A stretch of DNA of 64,000 nt from Vibrio neptunius (GTDB taxonomy: Bacteria > Pseudomonadota > Gammaproteobacteria > Enterobacterales > Vibrionaceae): the NCBI RefSeq assembly GCF_000967495.1, contig NZ_JXXU01000044.1, forward strand, positions 1 through 64,000. Reading direction: 5' to 3'. The position numbers and the translations under genes are program-made. Of this stretch, positions 16,204 to 24,589 are shown in pieces. The notes under the pieces are model-generated. The model was not told the DNA's origin, did no database searches, and saw nothing but the letters and a program-made list of their open reading frames with translations. Within the stretch, counting starts at the first letter, position 1. Each line of letters begins with the position of its first letter.

Positions 16204-17133
16204 GTGACTCCCACAGAAGTAAAGTACAGAAAACTATTTGATTCGGCGATCAATAGGTATGTAAATGACAATTTAAATGCTCTACATGTATTTGAAGGTA
16301 AGCACGTTATTTTGCTCAATGATCTATACAAGTACTGTTCTGAACGAGCAGACTACTACTCCATTAACAGACACAATTTACACCAGAACAACATCATCCC
16401 TACCGAGGTATTGATGCAAAAGGGTCACTTAGTTGGCGACATGGGCGATTATGAGCTGAGACTGAAAAGAGTAAATGCTTTTATCGAGTGGTGTCAGCAT
16501 AAAGAGAAGAACAACCTCAAAGCTCACGGAAAGGCAATGGGCAAATGGTTAGCTATGCACTATGGGGATCTCTTTTCAACAAGTAGTAACGCCGCATCTT
16601 CTTTGAATCATATTGGAGGAGTAAATAACCTAGAGTTTCTCTTCTTTACTAAAGGTCTTTCACCACAAGCTCTAATTCCTAATGATCCAAAGCTAAGTAG
16701 GAATGAAATCAAAAAAATTATTCATGCGAAAGTTAAAGAGCTACATAAACCTAAAAGGCCTAGCAGCGGGACTGCTGACTCTGAGAGTAATGATACTGAA
16801 GGTTATGTATATCTCATCAAGCTAAACAGTGGCCTATACAAGTTCTCTCAGTCCAGCGATAAATATCCATCTAGATTAAATGCTCAATTACCAGAATCAG
16901 ACCTCTCATTTGGTCATATGATTGCGCTTGTTAAAGATGCAAAAGCAGCAGAATTAGCACTTCACAAGTACTTACGTTCTATGGAATATCGTCAACCCAA
17001 ACAGAAATACAAAGACCGATTTTGGGTTGAAAGCGATGAACACGCAGTAAAGCTATTTAAAGCAGGTTTGAATAGAGAATGGCCAGAACATCAACTAGTT
17101 GTAAGTAACTGCAAGGTCAAATTAACTGTGTGA
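16204..17133 (+). CDS. T5orf172/GIY-YIG-like domain protein
   Basis: A 309-residue protein. The C-terminal part, about residues 198-285, resembles the T5orf172/MUG113 branch of the GIY-YIG fold: GYVYLIKLNSGLYKFSQSSD, then KDAKAAELALHKYLRSM, then YKDRFWVES. The usual KIG of the second motif reads KFS here, so nuclease activity is doubtful and DNA binding is more likely. Residues 1-190 are helical without a known domain. The start is GTG with GAGG eight bases upstream; no ATG fits the frame nearby. It is divergent from the restriction operon and could be its regulator or an independent defence or phage gene. Confidence 0.65.
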   Translation: MTPTEVKYRKLFDSAINRYVNDNLNALHVFEGKHVILLNDLYKYCSERADYYSINRHNLHQNNIIPTEVLMQKGHLVGDMGDYELRLKRVNAFIEWCQHKEKNNLKAHGKAMGKWLAMHYGDLFSTSSNAASSLNHIGGVNNLEFLFFTKGLSPQALIPNDPKLSRNEIKKIIHAKVKELHKPKRPSSGTADSESNDTEGYVYLIKLNSGLYKFSQSSDKYPSRLNAQLPESDLSFGHMIALVKDAKAAELALHKYLRSMEYRQPKQKYKDRFWVESDEHAVKLFKAGLNREWPEHQLVVSNCKVKLTV

Positions 17134-17490
17134 TTATTAATACAGCAAACTCATGGCAGAGTAACCACGGTATCCGTTGGCGGAAGCCGTCATTTTTCGA
17201 TGGCTTGCCTTCGGCAAAAGAAGGCGATAATTGCTGCTATGAACTGTTTATGTTGATAGTAAAGAGCGTCATCAATAATTGATTTGATATTTAACTTAAA
17301 TGGACATTGAGCCTTGTTAGATTATCAATGGTGGCTAGATGGGATTTGCTAACAGAAAACCAAAAACCAGATCTGGTTTTCATTAAGTGCATCCACATAA
17401 ATCAATATGAGTGGCAGTAGTAAACAGTTGCATTTTCATTTTAACCCTAAGTTTTAGCCCAGATATAGACAGGAAAACTGAGGAATAAAC

Positions 17491-17660
17491 TGACTCTGAC
17501 ATTTTTCCTAAACGAACCCGTTAATCTGACGTTTTTCCTAAACGAGCCCGTTAATCTGACATTTTTCCCAAACGAGCTCGTTAATCTGACGTTTTTCCCA
17601 AACGAGCTCGTTAATCTGACGTTTTTCCCAAACGAGCCCGTTAATCTGACGTTTTTCCAA
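17491..17660. repeat. Tandem array of a 30-bp repeat (about 5.7 copies)
   Basis: Five full units begin at 17491, 17521, 17551, 17581 and 17611, and a partial sixth begins at 17641. The unit is TTAATCTGACGTTTTTCC followed by CAAACGAGCCCG, with substitutions at a few sites (A/G before the T-run, T/C, C/T) and no spacers. Because 30 is a multiple of three, one frame stays open and would encode a decapeptide repeat (NLTFFPNEPV type), but no start codon precedes it. The array may be a protein-binding iteron or a minisatellite. Confidence 0.9.
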
Positions 17661-18024
17661 ATGAGAAATTGCTTTGATGCACTTCAACGAAAGCTAAATT
17701 CATCCAAAATTGGCAAAGACGTAACCACAAGGCTTGTGCTATTACGTTTCAAGGCAAGGGCGAGTGAAAAACGCAGATATAACTTTAAGCAGTGCCGCTT
17801 TTTGCTTTCAAGCAAAATGGCCTATCTATACAGAAATAGTCATCACGTTGACTAGCCTATTACAATCCCCCTCTGGCAGGATAATTGTTACTTTTGACTA
17901 AAAAACAGTCTAATTCTTAATTTTATACGTTAGTTTTAAGAATTCTTAAAGCCATTAAGAATGGATAAGAAACTTGAAAGTCACTCTTCAATCAAAGCTC
18001 GTATTTTTATTAATTTAAGAGCTA

Positions 18025-18045
18025 TTGGACGCCAGTTCAACTCCC
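18025..18045 (+). repeat. Decayed ssrA-like attachment site remnant
   Basis: TTGGACGCCAGTTCAACTCCC matches the tmRNA 3' segment TTGGACGCGGGTTCAACTCCC (1923-1943) in 19 of 21 bases, but the following acceptor stem is lost. It lies about 190 bp inside the right attachment site and suggests an older or second integration event at ssrA. Confidence 0.6.
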
Positions 18046-18215
18046 CAAAAAGAACTGAACCACTAACTGATTCCCAACAAAAAGAATCACCACTCACCTA
18101 AAATAGGTATTGAAATAGGTACTAACATGGTACAAGATATGGGTACTAAAAGCTGATTTATAAACCAAAACCACACACTTTAACCTGTTGATTTTGAAGA
18201 AAAAAGCAGGGCGAC

Positions 18216-18241
18216 GGGTTCACTTCCCGCCAGCTCCACCA
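18216..18241 (+). repeat. Right attachment site (attR) of the ssrA island
   Basis: GGGTTCACTTCCCGCCAGCT plus CCACCA repeats the last 26 bases of tmRNA with two mismatches, in the same orientation. A terminator follows 9 bp later, consistent with this being the original chromosomal end of ssrA, separated from its gene by the island. Confidence 0.85.
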
Positions 18242-18250
18242 AACGTTTGG

Positions 18251-18283
18251 AAAGGGCCAACTCGAAAGGGTTGGCCCTTTTTG
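18251..18283 (+). terminator. Probable original ssrA terminator, displaced by the island
   Basis: AAAGGGCCAAC (18251-18261) pairs perfectly with GTTGGCCCTTT (18270-18280) and two more T follow. It comes directly after the right attachment site, where the ssrA terminator would stand if the island were removed. No gene on the island ends nearby on this strand. Confidence 0.75.
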
Positions 18284-18309
18284 TATCTAAAATCTTTAAC
18301 TATCAATAG

Positions 18310-18702
18310 ATGACGCCTCGCGCAGACTTTAACTACACATCAGTACGTCACAATCTCTTAGTATCCCCGGCAAAAGCTTTTTTGGGCACACCAAATAGCA
18401 GGTTCGTAAAATAACTCGTCTGACGGACAAAGAATTGGAAAGCATCAAAAACCGTAGCTATCGCGAGCTATCAAGCCAAACCTCACTTTACAACTGGTCA
18501 CTCTAGTTATAGAGACAGTTCTCCCTCTCTACACAACGACCCTTGGCTTATACCAAGAAACAAGCCGATAGCGCCTCCGCCACCGATACCCAACATTGAA
18601 TGCATCATGTGTCACAGCCAATGGCAAGCCTCATTGCCAGAGCAACCTACCTGCCCCAAATGTGATAGCCATTTGTATGCGAGCGAGGTCTCTTCGAGAT
18701 AA
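18310..18702 (+). pseudogene. Degraded zinc-ribbon protein gene
   Basis: A reading frame of 131 codons interrupted by two in-frame stops, TAA at 18412-18414 and TGA at 18421-18423. The first part starts with ATG at 18310 (MTPRADFNYTSVRHNLLV). The second part contains NDPWLIPRNKPIAPPPPIPN and a zinc-ribbon pair CIMC and CPKC 19 residues apart. Both parts are in the same frame, so two nonsense changes, or paired frameshifts around the stops, would explain it. The long coherent C-terminal part supports a once real gene. Function is unknown. It lies just outside the right attachment site. Confidence 0.45.
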
Positions 18703-18844
18703 AAACGCATCAAGTGTTCATTTTTTATGAACAAACCTAAAAAATGAAAAGAACCTGATACTCCCAGCTTTTGTTTCTCAGGCTCAAGCTCTTTAAATAA
18801 CTAATGAGTAGTTAAGATTGCATAAATGAAGGAAAATCAACACA

Positions 18845-19009
18845 ATGAGTAGCACAGGTGTCATTATTGGCAAATACTTGTTTCAATCAATCAACGATGA
18901 AATTTATTTTAAGTGCGAACAGTGGCTATTTTTACCCATAACACATACGGAAATAACTAACTCTCAACCAGCAAGACGCTACACTGTATACTCCGCACTA
19001 CCATGCTAA
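18845..19009 (+). CDS. Small hypothetical ORF, 54 residues
   Basis: An open frame of 54 codons beginning MSSTGVIIGKYLF. An AGGA is present about 12 bases before the ATG, somewhat far for a ribosome site. The product has no recognised domain and no signal peptide. It stands alone upstream of the HipA-like operon on the same strand. It could equally be chance or a fragment of a lost gene. Confidence 0.22.
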   Translation: MSSTGVIIGKYLFQSINDEIYFKCEQWLFLPITHTEITNSQPARRYTVYSALPC

Positions 19010-19066
19010 TTTGAACAACGAGCTGCTCTCTAAACTGGAAGCCTACACAGGCTTTCTTGCCAGATA

Positions 19067-19127
19067 ATGAGTAACATATTATACATTAATTGATAAAACC
19101 AAGAATTATGAGTAATATACTACTCAT
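19067..19127. promoter_or_regulatory. Two inverted repeats upstream of the HipA-like gene (putative operators)
   Basis: ATGAGTA-N6-TACTCAT (19108-19127) is a perfect 7-bp inverted repeat just before the HipA-like start. A second copy with two mismatches, ATGAGTA-N6-TATACAT, lies at 19067-19086, 41 bp (about four helical turns) upstream. Paired palindromes in front of a hip operon are the usual binding sites of the HTH antitoxin, which represses its own operon. Binding is inferred. Confidence 0.5.
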
Positions 19128-19146
19128 AAATAGAGTGGAGTCTTCA

Positions 19147-20508
19147 ATGGAAGAGTTAAACATACAAGCTTTTATCAAAGGTGAATGGCTAGATATTGCT
19201 ATCATTTCATTTCCTAAAAGTGAACAGAACAACTTCCGAGTGACTGAACTCAATTACCTCGGAGACTACGCATTAGAACATCATGAAAAAGATGACCTAC
19301 ACGCCGTATCAATTAACCTGCCTGTATCTTTTTTCTTTGACGACCTGGGGCGGCCTGGATGGCTAACTTTTCTTGATGACATCATGCCAAGTGGGGCAAG
19401 CAGACGCTATTGGGTCAAACACCTAGACATTGAAGATCTTTCAATTGATGAACAAGACTATGTTTTACTAAAGTTTGGCACAATGTCGCCTATCGGCAAC
19501 TTGCGAGTAAAAGACTCTTTACCAGAACGCTATGAAGAGTCAGATACCCTCTATTTTTCTCTAGACGATGTAAAAAACCGCGCAAGTGACTTTTTAGATT
19601 ATGCTCAACAAAGAGGGGCTGCGGCTGGCGGTGCGACAGGCGCAGGAGGTGAAGCTCCAAAACTAATCTTGCGTTGCTCTAAAGAAATCACAGAGCCAAG
19701 TAAGATATGGATCGATCCTTATCAAGATGATAACACCAACCAAGATCTACACTATTTAGTTAAGTTTCCTAGAGGCTCAAGAAACACTGTTGACTGCAAT
19801 ATTCTTCGAGCTGAGTTCCATTATTATCACGAACTCACCGCTATGGGTTTTGATACCATACCAATCCAAAATATGCGATTAGAAGAAGGATTAAACTACC
19901 CTTCTTTATGGTTGCCTAGGTTTGATATTCGTTTTAACGAAAAGCAACAGATTGAAAAATTCGGAATGGAGTCTGTCTACTCCATTTTGAATAAGGGTGC
20001 AGGCGTTACTCTAGAGCATGAAGCGACGATTAGAACGTTAATTGAAAAAATCACCCATAGTCATATGATGCAAAATCAAGGGTATGACTTTGATGTTCAG
20101 AGCTTTGTTGTAGAGTGGGTAAAGAGAGACTTACTCAACATCCTATTTGGCAATAGCGACAACCACGGTAGAAACACCTCATTCTTAAAAGGTGATGGTT
20201 ATATTAAGTTAGCCCCAATCTACGATTTTGCTCCAATGAAAGCCGATCCAAAAGGTATTCCAAGAACTACAAAATGGAAAGCCCCACTAGAAGTTGGTGG
20301 CACTTACAATTTTATCGGTATTGCAGAATCACTGTCTGACCTTGTGCCGAGTGAACTCTTACTGAACGAGCTTAAAGATACCGCAGAAAAATGTCTGGAT
20401 CTTAAAGAAAGACTGATCGCTCGTGGGGTTCCAGAGCAGATCATTAAAATGCCAGCTATTGGATTAGATCATATCCCTGAAAAATTGAAAAAATGGGGGC
20501 TGTTATGA
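19147..20508 (+). CDS. HipA-like serine/threonine kinase (toxin family)
   Basis: A 453-residue HipA-fold kinase. The C-terminal catalytic part shows LFGNSDNHGRNTSFL (the conserved N-x-D-x-H-x-x-N segment) and LAPIYDFAPM (metal-binding Asp region). A Gly/Ala-rich AAGGATGAGGEAPKLIL near residue 180 corresponds to the nucleotide loop. HipA proteins phosphorylate tRNA synthetases such as GltX and cause growth arrest. The open frame extends 19 codons upstream, but the ATG at 19147 has GGAG seven bases before it. The HTH partner follows with an ATGA overlap, so the order is kinase first, opposite to E. coli hipBA. The target is unknown. Confidence 0.88.
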   Translation: MEELNIQAFIKGEWLDIAIISFPKSEQNNFRVTELNYLGDYALEHHEKDDLHAVSINLPVSFFFDDLGRPGWLTFLDDIMPSGASRRYWVKHLDIEDLSIDEQDYVLLKFGTMSPIGNLRVKDSLPERYEESDTLYFSLDDVKNRASDFLDYAQQRGAAAGGATGAGGEAPKLILRCSKEITEPSKIWIDPYQDDNTNQDLHYLVKFPRGSRNTVDCNILRAEFHYYHELTAMGFDTIPIQNMRLEEGLNYPSLWLPRFDIRFNEKQQIEKFGMESVYSILNKGAGVTLEHEATIRTLIEKITHSHMMQNQGYDFDVQSFVVEWVKRDLLNILFGNSDNHGRNTSFLKGDGYIKLAPIYDFAPMKADPKGIPRTTKWKAPLEVGGTYNFIGIAESLSDLVPSELLLNELKDTAEKCLDLKERLIARGVPEQIIKMPAIGLDHIPEKLKKWGLL

Positions 20509-20975
20509 GCAATAATAACAAGTCATCTAAAGAGTCTATAAATGATGTCGTTAATCGTCTCCGACATAATCGCAAACAGATCTCTAATCCTCACAATACA
20601 AACAGTGACGACAACGTAAAGGCTGATACTGTTAACCTCGGAGGTCGCACTTATCAAAGGGCATCAAAAAAGACTCTACCTCCAAAAGCAACCGAACGCA
20701 GCAGGATAGTAAATCATATAGTTAAACAATTATTGTTCGGCGAACTAACCCAAGGTCAGGCACTGAAAGAACTTCGGATCAATGTGTTAGGTTTAAAGCA
20801 AGATGTTTACGCAAGGCTCGTAGATGTGTCCCGAAAAACCCTCTCTGATATAGAGAATGATCGTGGTAACTACAAAACAGACATATTGAATAAAGTTTTC
20901 AAACCTTTTGGTCTGAAAGTTGGTCTAATCCCGTCTTCAACGAGTATGCTAAACTCATTGCTCGAGAATAACTGA
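20505..20975 (+). CDS. HTH (HipB-like) antitoxin/regulator of the kinase
   Basis: A 156-residue protein with an XRE-type helix-turn-helix in its C-terminal third (about residues 90-140, GLKQDVYARLVDVSRKTLSD and IENDRG), ending in FKPFGLKVGLIP. Residues 1-70 are polar and probably disordered, and could reach the kinase. The ATG lies inside the stop of the upstream kinase gene (ATGA). HipB normally binds operators and neutralises HipA, and the inverted repeats at 19067-19127 are candidate operators. The position after the kinase and the long N-terminal extension differ from classical HipB. Confidence 0.8.
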   Translation: MSNNNKSSKESINDVVNRLRHNRKQISNPHNTNSDDNVKADTVNLGGRTYQRASKKTLPPKATERSRIVNHIVKQLLFGELTQGQALKELRINVLGLKQDVYARLVDVSRKTLSDIENDRGNYKTDILNKVFKPFGLKVGLIPSSTSMLNSLLENN

Positions 20976-21862
20976 TCACCTACTGATAGCTAACGGTCAC
21001 AGATTATTTTGCTATGATTTCGTCAGTCCGTAATAGCTAAAGTTATATTTGGACGGGAGTTTAGTTCCTTTTGAAGTAGGAAATTGATGTACCATTTGAT
21101 GCTACAGAAAATTGGCAATGTTACAAGTAAGTGCTGCATTGCCTGAGGGCTTTCCTGAGCATATCGTGGGCTCAATTTTTGAGAATACTCAGAAAATAAT
21201 GCTGTAACGATGCTGAAGAAACTTCGACTCGAGAAGTCTTAATCTCTTTGCACCGTCTCTATAAGAGAGAAGGAACAAGGTATATGAAGGAGTATCATTA
21301 GACTGGCACTCGTTCAACTTGATGTGATTCTATCCGTCGAGGTTAATAGCAATCAGAGCTTTTAAAGCTTGTTGCTTAGGTAAAATCGTGATGCATTCCC
21401 ATGCCCGATAACTGGATCAGCCCTTTTTATTATTCATACTAAACTCACCGCACAGTAAATATAAATACAACCCTAACACCTACATATATAAAACTTATAT
21501 TTAAGTTCATCTAAATATTTTCTATGAAATTAGAAATACATTAACTAATACATCTCATTATCATTGAGAGAAAGTAAGTATAAGTCACTGATAAATATAT
21601 GTTATATAAATAAACCCCATGTTTAAATCTCATTACATTCCTTTATATTGACATTCATTAACGCAATGCTTTCCAAGCCAAGAATAACATTCACATCCAT
21701 TTAAATTAAAATAAAAATGTAATGGTTTTCTTTAGTTTTTCATGCTGAAATATATTGGCTATCTTTTATTTTTTAGTGGTTTTTGTCGCTATTTTAGAGT
21801 TAAAAATCAATAAATAAATTTTAGTACGTAGTAATTAAAATATTAATATATAAATTAGTAGT
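20976..21862. other. Intergenic region with gene remnants, A/T-rich at right
   Basis: An 887-bp gap before the YD-repeat toxin gene. It contains a HipA-like fragment (21118-21207) and otherwise no open frame with support. From about 21440 to 21862 the DNA is strikingly A/T-rich, with long A and T runs, as seen upstream of silenced horizontally acquired genes. The toxin promoter must lie there but could not be picked out. Confidence 0.55.
21118..21207 (+). pseudogene. Fragment resembling a HipA C-terminus
   Basis: Thirty codons that read MLQVSAALPEGFPEHIVGSI and FENTQKIM before a stop. The LPEGFPEHIVGSIF stretch resembles the final helices of HipA-family kinases (LPxxFPxxVxxxIF). No upstream HipA sequence is in frame, so this would be a leftover of a second hip locus. 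The match is short and from memory of the family, hence low confidence. Confidence 0.35.
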
Positions 21863-24589
21863 ATGAAATTAAATAAAATAATCATTGCCATCTTTGTATT
21901 GTTTACATCTTATACCCATGCTGTTGAGCTTGAAGTCGTCCTTAAAGATGTCAGCAATGATCACTATCATTTCTATGTAAAACTGGTTGAAGACTCTCAT
22001 CAACCCACTGGTGTAATGCCCCCCCAAGCAGAGTCATCCATTTCAGCCGCCACTAACAGCGAAAAGATTCGTTATTTAAGTATTTGGAAGGAAAGCCCCC
22101 ACTGGAAGGTGGCGCTCTTTGATAGCGAAAACACCCACCTATATAAAGATTACATCAGGCTATCTAGCAACAATAAGCTTGACCAGAGTGCTGTACATTA
22201 CTCAGAGCAAGGTACGTCTCTCACAATTGAGCTAGGTTCCTACCAATTTAAGATTCGAGATTATCTAACCGAACCTGCCGTGACACAGACACTAAAAGAA
22301 GTGAAGTCCGATCTTATCCACAATGCTTTCAGTTACCCTTACGCCTCTTATTCAAAGCTCAGTGCTGTCACGGAGCTGGATTCCTACGTAACAGAGCATG
22401 GTACAGCCGGTTTATCTATGCCGATCTTCCACAATAATGGCACGGCTCACCTATCCTTTATCGAAAATCGTTATACCATCGAAGGGTTGGATAAACTTAA
22501 GTCTGATAAACAGGTGTCAATAAAGACAACCAGCGACTTAACGACTATCGATGTCGATCATGGTCAGTCGATCACAACTTATTTTCTAAAAAGTCAGCTT
22601 TGGGTTGATCACAACTCAGGAGTGCTCAAAGCTGATGGCTCAGGGTGGAGTAAGCCCCCCTTTAACGAATATTACCTTTCTTCCATTGGCCAATGTGTGA
22701 AGTTAAAAACTTCCTCTGAACCATCTTGTTATCCGATCGTGAGCCTCAACTATGGGCGTCAAGCTAGCCTAGATTCTTTGCCACACCTAGTCGGTTGGAA
22801 AGATCAATATCGTTCTGTTCAGCATCAGTTTAATGATATCGGCAGTAAATCGGTAGTAACAGACAGTGAGGTTTCAAACGGCCCTGGCGTTATTTCTGAG
22901 CGATTCACTTACAGCGATGAGTCGAGCCACTCCGGTCAACCTCCTCTGATGACAGAGAAGGAAACCATTAACTCAGTAAACAATATCCGAGAGGTGACGC
23001 GTTACTTGATCAAGGACGGTTTCGTGGGCTTAGTCAGCGGAATCACTCGCTTTGGTACCATCAATGACACAGAATACCCCCTTTCTGAGACCAAAATAGA
23101 TTGGAACCCCTCTGCAAGTGGTGATGCTCAAAAAACTAAAGTCGTAGACTCAGTTTCTGGTGTCGATGGTTCTGTGCATGAACAAACCGTCACCAATTAT
23201 AGTTATGACGCAAAAGGTCGTATCGAAAAGCGTCTCCAGACTACTGAAAACTTCAAGCTTGGAAAGATTGAAGAACAGGTCGTGTATGAATACAGCAAAA
23301 ATAAAATCAAAGGGAAAAAAGAGCATCTGTCTATTGCCAGCCCAGCTTATGAAAGTGGGCAAAGTGCACTGCAGGTCAAAGATGTTGAATATAAATACAA
23401 AAAAAACAAACTGACCCAAAAAACGGTTCGAGAGGGCACAAGTCAGACGCAAGATATCGTCGAAATGGACAGCCACGATCGACTAACCTCTAGAGTGAGG
23501 AAAACGAATAACCATTTCATACTCAGAGAGAAGCTTGTTTATCAGGGCGAGCGATTGGTGAAACATATTGGAAAAGATGCATCAAAAGACTACCAATACC
23601 TGAACACTGATCGGGGAAGTATCGTAACTACTGCTGTGAACGGTACACAACTTGGCGAGACACATTATGATCCGAATAACCGCGCAATTGCTGTAGTCAC
23701 TAGCGGTAAAACTGAAAATCTGCAATTTTACTCAATAGATAAGGTGCCTGAGGAACTAAAAAACTGGAAGCAAGCTTGCCCCGCAGATACCACGCAAGTC
23801 AGTTACAACCCTTTGCAAGAATCGCTGACATGCATCACCACTCGCGGTGAGTACCAAATAAGAATGGGCTTGGATGGACGACTCAACATCACCCATGATG
23901 AACAAAACCAAAGCGCTTCTCCTCACTCATTGTTAAACCGCTTAGATCGACACATTCGTGATTATGAAGCTAACAAGCAGTCAGAAGAACGCTTAGACAT
24001 TGATTTGCGACTGAATAAAACTTATGCGAACTGGGGCAATACCCAACGTCGTTACTACGATATTACTGGGCTATTGTATCGAATGGATGATGACCAAGGT
24101 AATACCGTTCGCTTCACTTATAATATTCAGGGTCAGCAAACGTCGATTGAAATCAATGGTAAACCTGAAACTAAGATCACCTTCACGTATGATGGCCTAG
24201 GTAAACGGACGGACAGCGCTACTGGATCTACTGGCGTGGCAAGCAGCTCGGTCGCTAGTACAGCTGCTACACCAGTGGCAAACAACGTTTCGTTGGATAA
24301 GCAGAGGCTTAAACAACTGAAAAAGAAATTTAAGCATGCGGTCGATTTTGGTGTAAAAGGAAATTGCAACAGTAAGAATCTCAAGCAATTTGATCAAGCA
24401 ATTCGCGATCACATTATCGCACCAGGAACGCAAGAGATAGACGGCAGCTATCGAGGTGAAAAGGTCCAACTACACACTGACCCAGCTACCGGTCTGACCG
24501 TCATTCTTGAGCCAGACGGTAAGTTTCTCAGCGGCTGGAAACTAAACCCAAAACAACTAGAGTGTGTTTTAAATACAGGTAAACTATGA
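21863..24589 (+). CDS. Secreted YD-repeat protein with colicin D-like tRNase C-terminus
   Basis: A 908-residue putative polymorphic toxin. A Sec signal peptide (1-20, ending TSYTHA) starts it. YD/RHS-like repeats are visible at about 440-785 (YSYDAKGRIEKR, YYDITGLLYRMDDDQGNTVR, FTYDGLGKRTD). A linker rich in S, A and V follows, then a C-terminal domain from about 811. That domain carries KFKH (822-825), DFGV, GSYRGEKV and FLSGWKLNPKQL, matching the colicin D nuclease with its K-x-K-H and SGW residues. Colicin D cleaves the anticodon loop of tRNA-Arg. There is no PAAR, VgrG or TonB-type receptor domain and no full Rhs core. The immunity gene overlaps by 4 bp. Function in competition is inferred. 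Confidence 0.82.
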   Translation: MKLNKIIIAIFVLFTSYTHAVELEVVLKDVSNDHYHFYVKLVEDSHQPTGVMPPQAESSISAATNSEKIRYLSIWKESPHWKVALFDSENTHLYKDYIRLSSNNKLDQSAVHYSEQGTSLTIELGSYQFKIRDYLTEPAVTQTLKEVKSDLIHNAFSYPYASYSKLSAVTELDSYVTEHGTAGLSMPIFHNNGTAHLSFIENRYTIEGLDKLKSDKQVSIKTTSDLTTIDVDHGQSITTYFLKSQLWVDHNSGVLKADGSGWSKPPFNEYYLSSIGQCVKLKTSSEPSCYPIVSLNYGRQASLDSLPHLVGWKDQYRSVQHQFNDIGSKSVVTDSEVSNGPGVISERFTYSDESSHSGQPPLMTEKETINSVNNIREVTRYLIKDGFVGLVSGITRFGTINDTEYPLSETKIDWNPSASGDAQKTKVVDSVSGVDGSVHEQTVTNYSYDAKGRIEKRLQTTENFKLGKIEEQVVYEYSKNKIKGKKEHLSIASPAYESGQSALQVKDVEYKYKKNKLTQKTVREGTSQTQDIVEMDSHDRLTSRVRKTNNHFILREKLVYQGERLVKHIGKDASKDYQYLNTDRGSIVTTAVNGTQLGETHYDPNNRAIAVVTSGKTENLQFYSIDKVPEELKNWKQACPADTTQVSYNPLQESLTCITTRGEYQIRMGLDGRLNITHDEQNQSASPHSLLNRLDRHIRDYEANKQSEERLDIDLRLNKTYANWGNTQRRYYDITGLLYRMDDDQGNTVRFTYNIQGQQTSIEINGKPETKITFTYDGLGKRTDSATGSTGVASSSVASTAATPVANNVSLDKQRLKQLKKKFKHAVDFGVKGNCNSKNLKQFDQAIRDHIIAPGTQEIDGSYRGEKVQLHTDPATGLTVILEPDGKFLSGWKLNPKQLECVLNTGKL

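Larger units (their letters stand above)
17134..18309. other. Gene-poor right end of the island
   Basis: No intact gene is supported. The stretch holds an 18-bp palindrome AAAACCAGATCTGGTTTT (17363-17380), the 30-bp tandem repeats (17491-17660), a decayed ssrA-like site (18025-18045), the right attachment site (18216-18241) and a terminator (18251-18283). Between the last two att copies the words GGTACTAACATGGTAC and GGTACTAAAAG recall the GGTACTAAAA leader of the integrase, as if a second integrase leader once lay here. A 64-codon open frame at 17661 is in frame with the repeats but has no support. Confidence 0.6.

Noticed and set aside
17491..17660. CRISPR array
   Set aside because: The 30-bp units are directly joined with no spacers between them, and no cas genes are present.
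17661..17855. 64-residue open frame after the repeats
   Set aside because: It is in frame with the repeat array only because 30 is a multiple of three. It has no ribosome site, domain or coding character.
21863..24589. Classical T6SS Rhs effector
   Set aside because: There is a Sec signal, and no PAAR domain, Rhs core or neighbouring vgrG/eagR gene.
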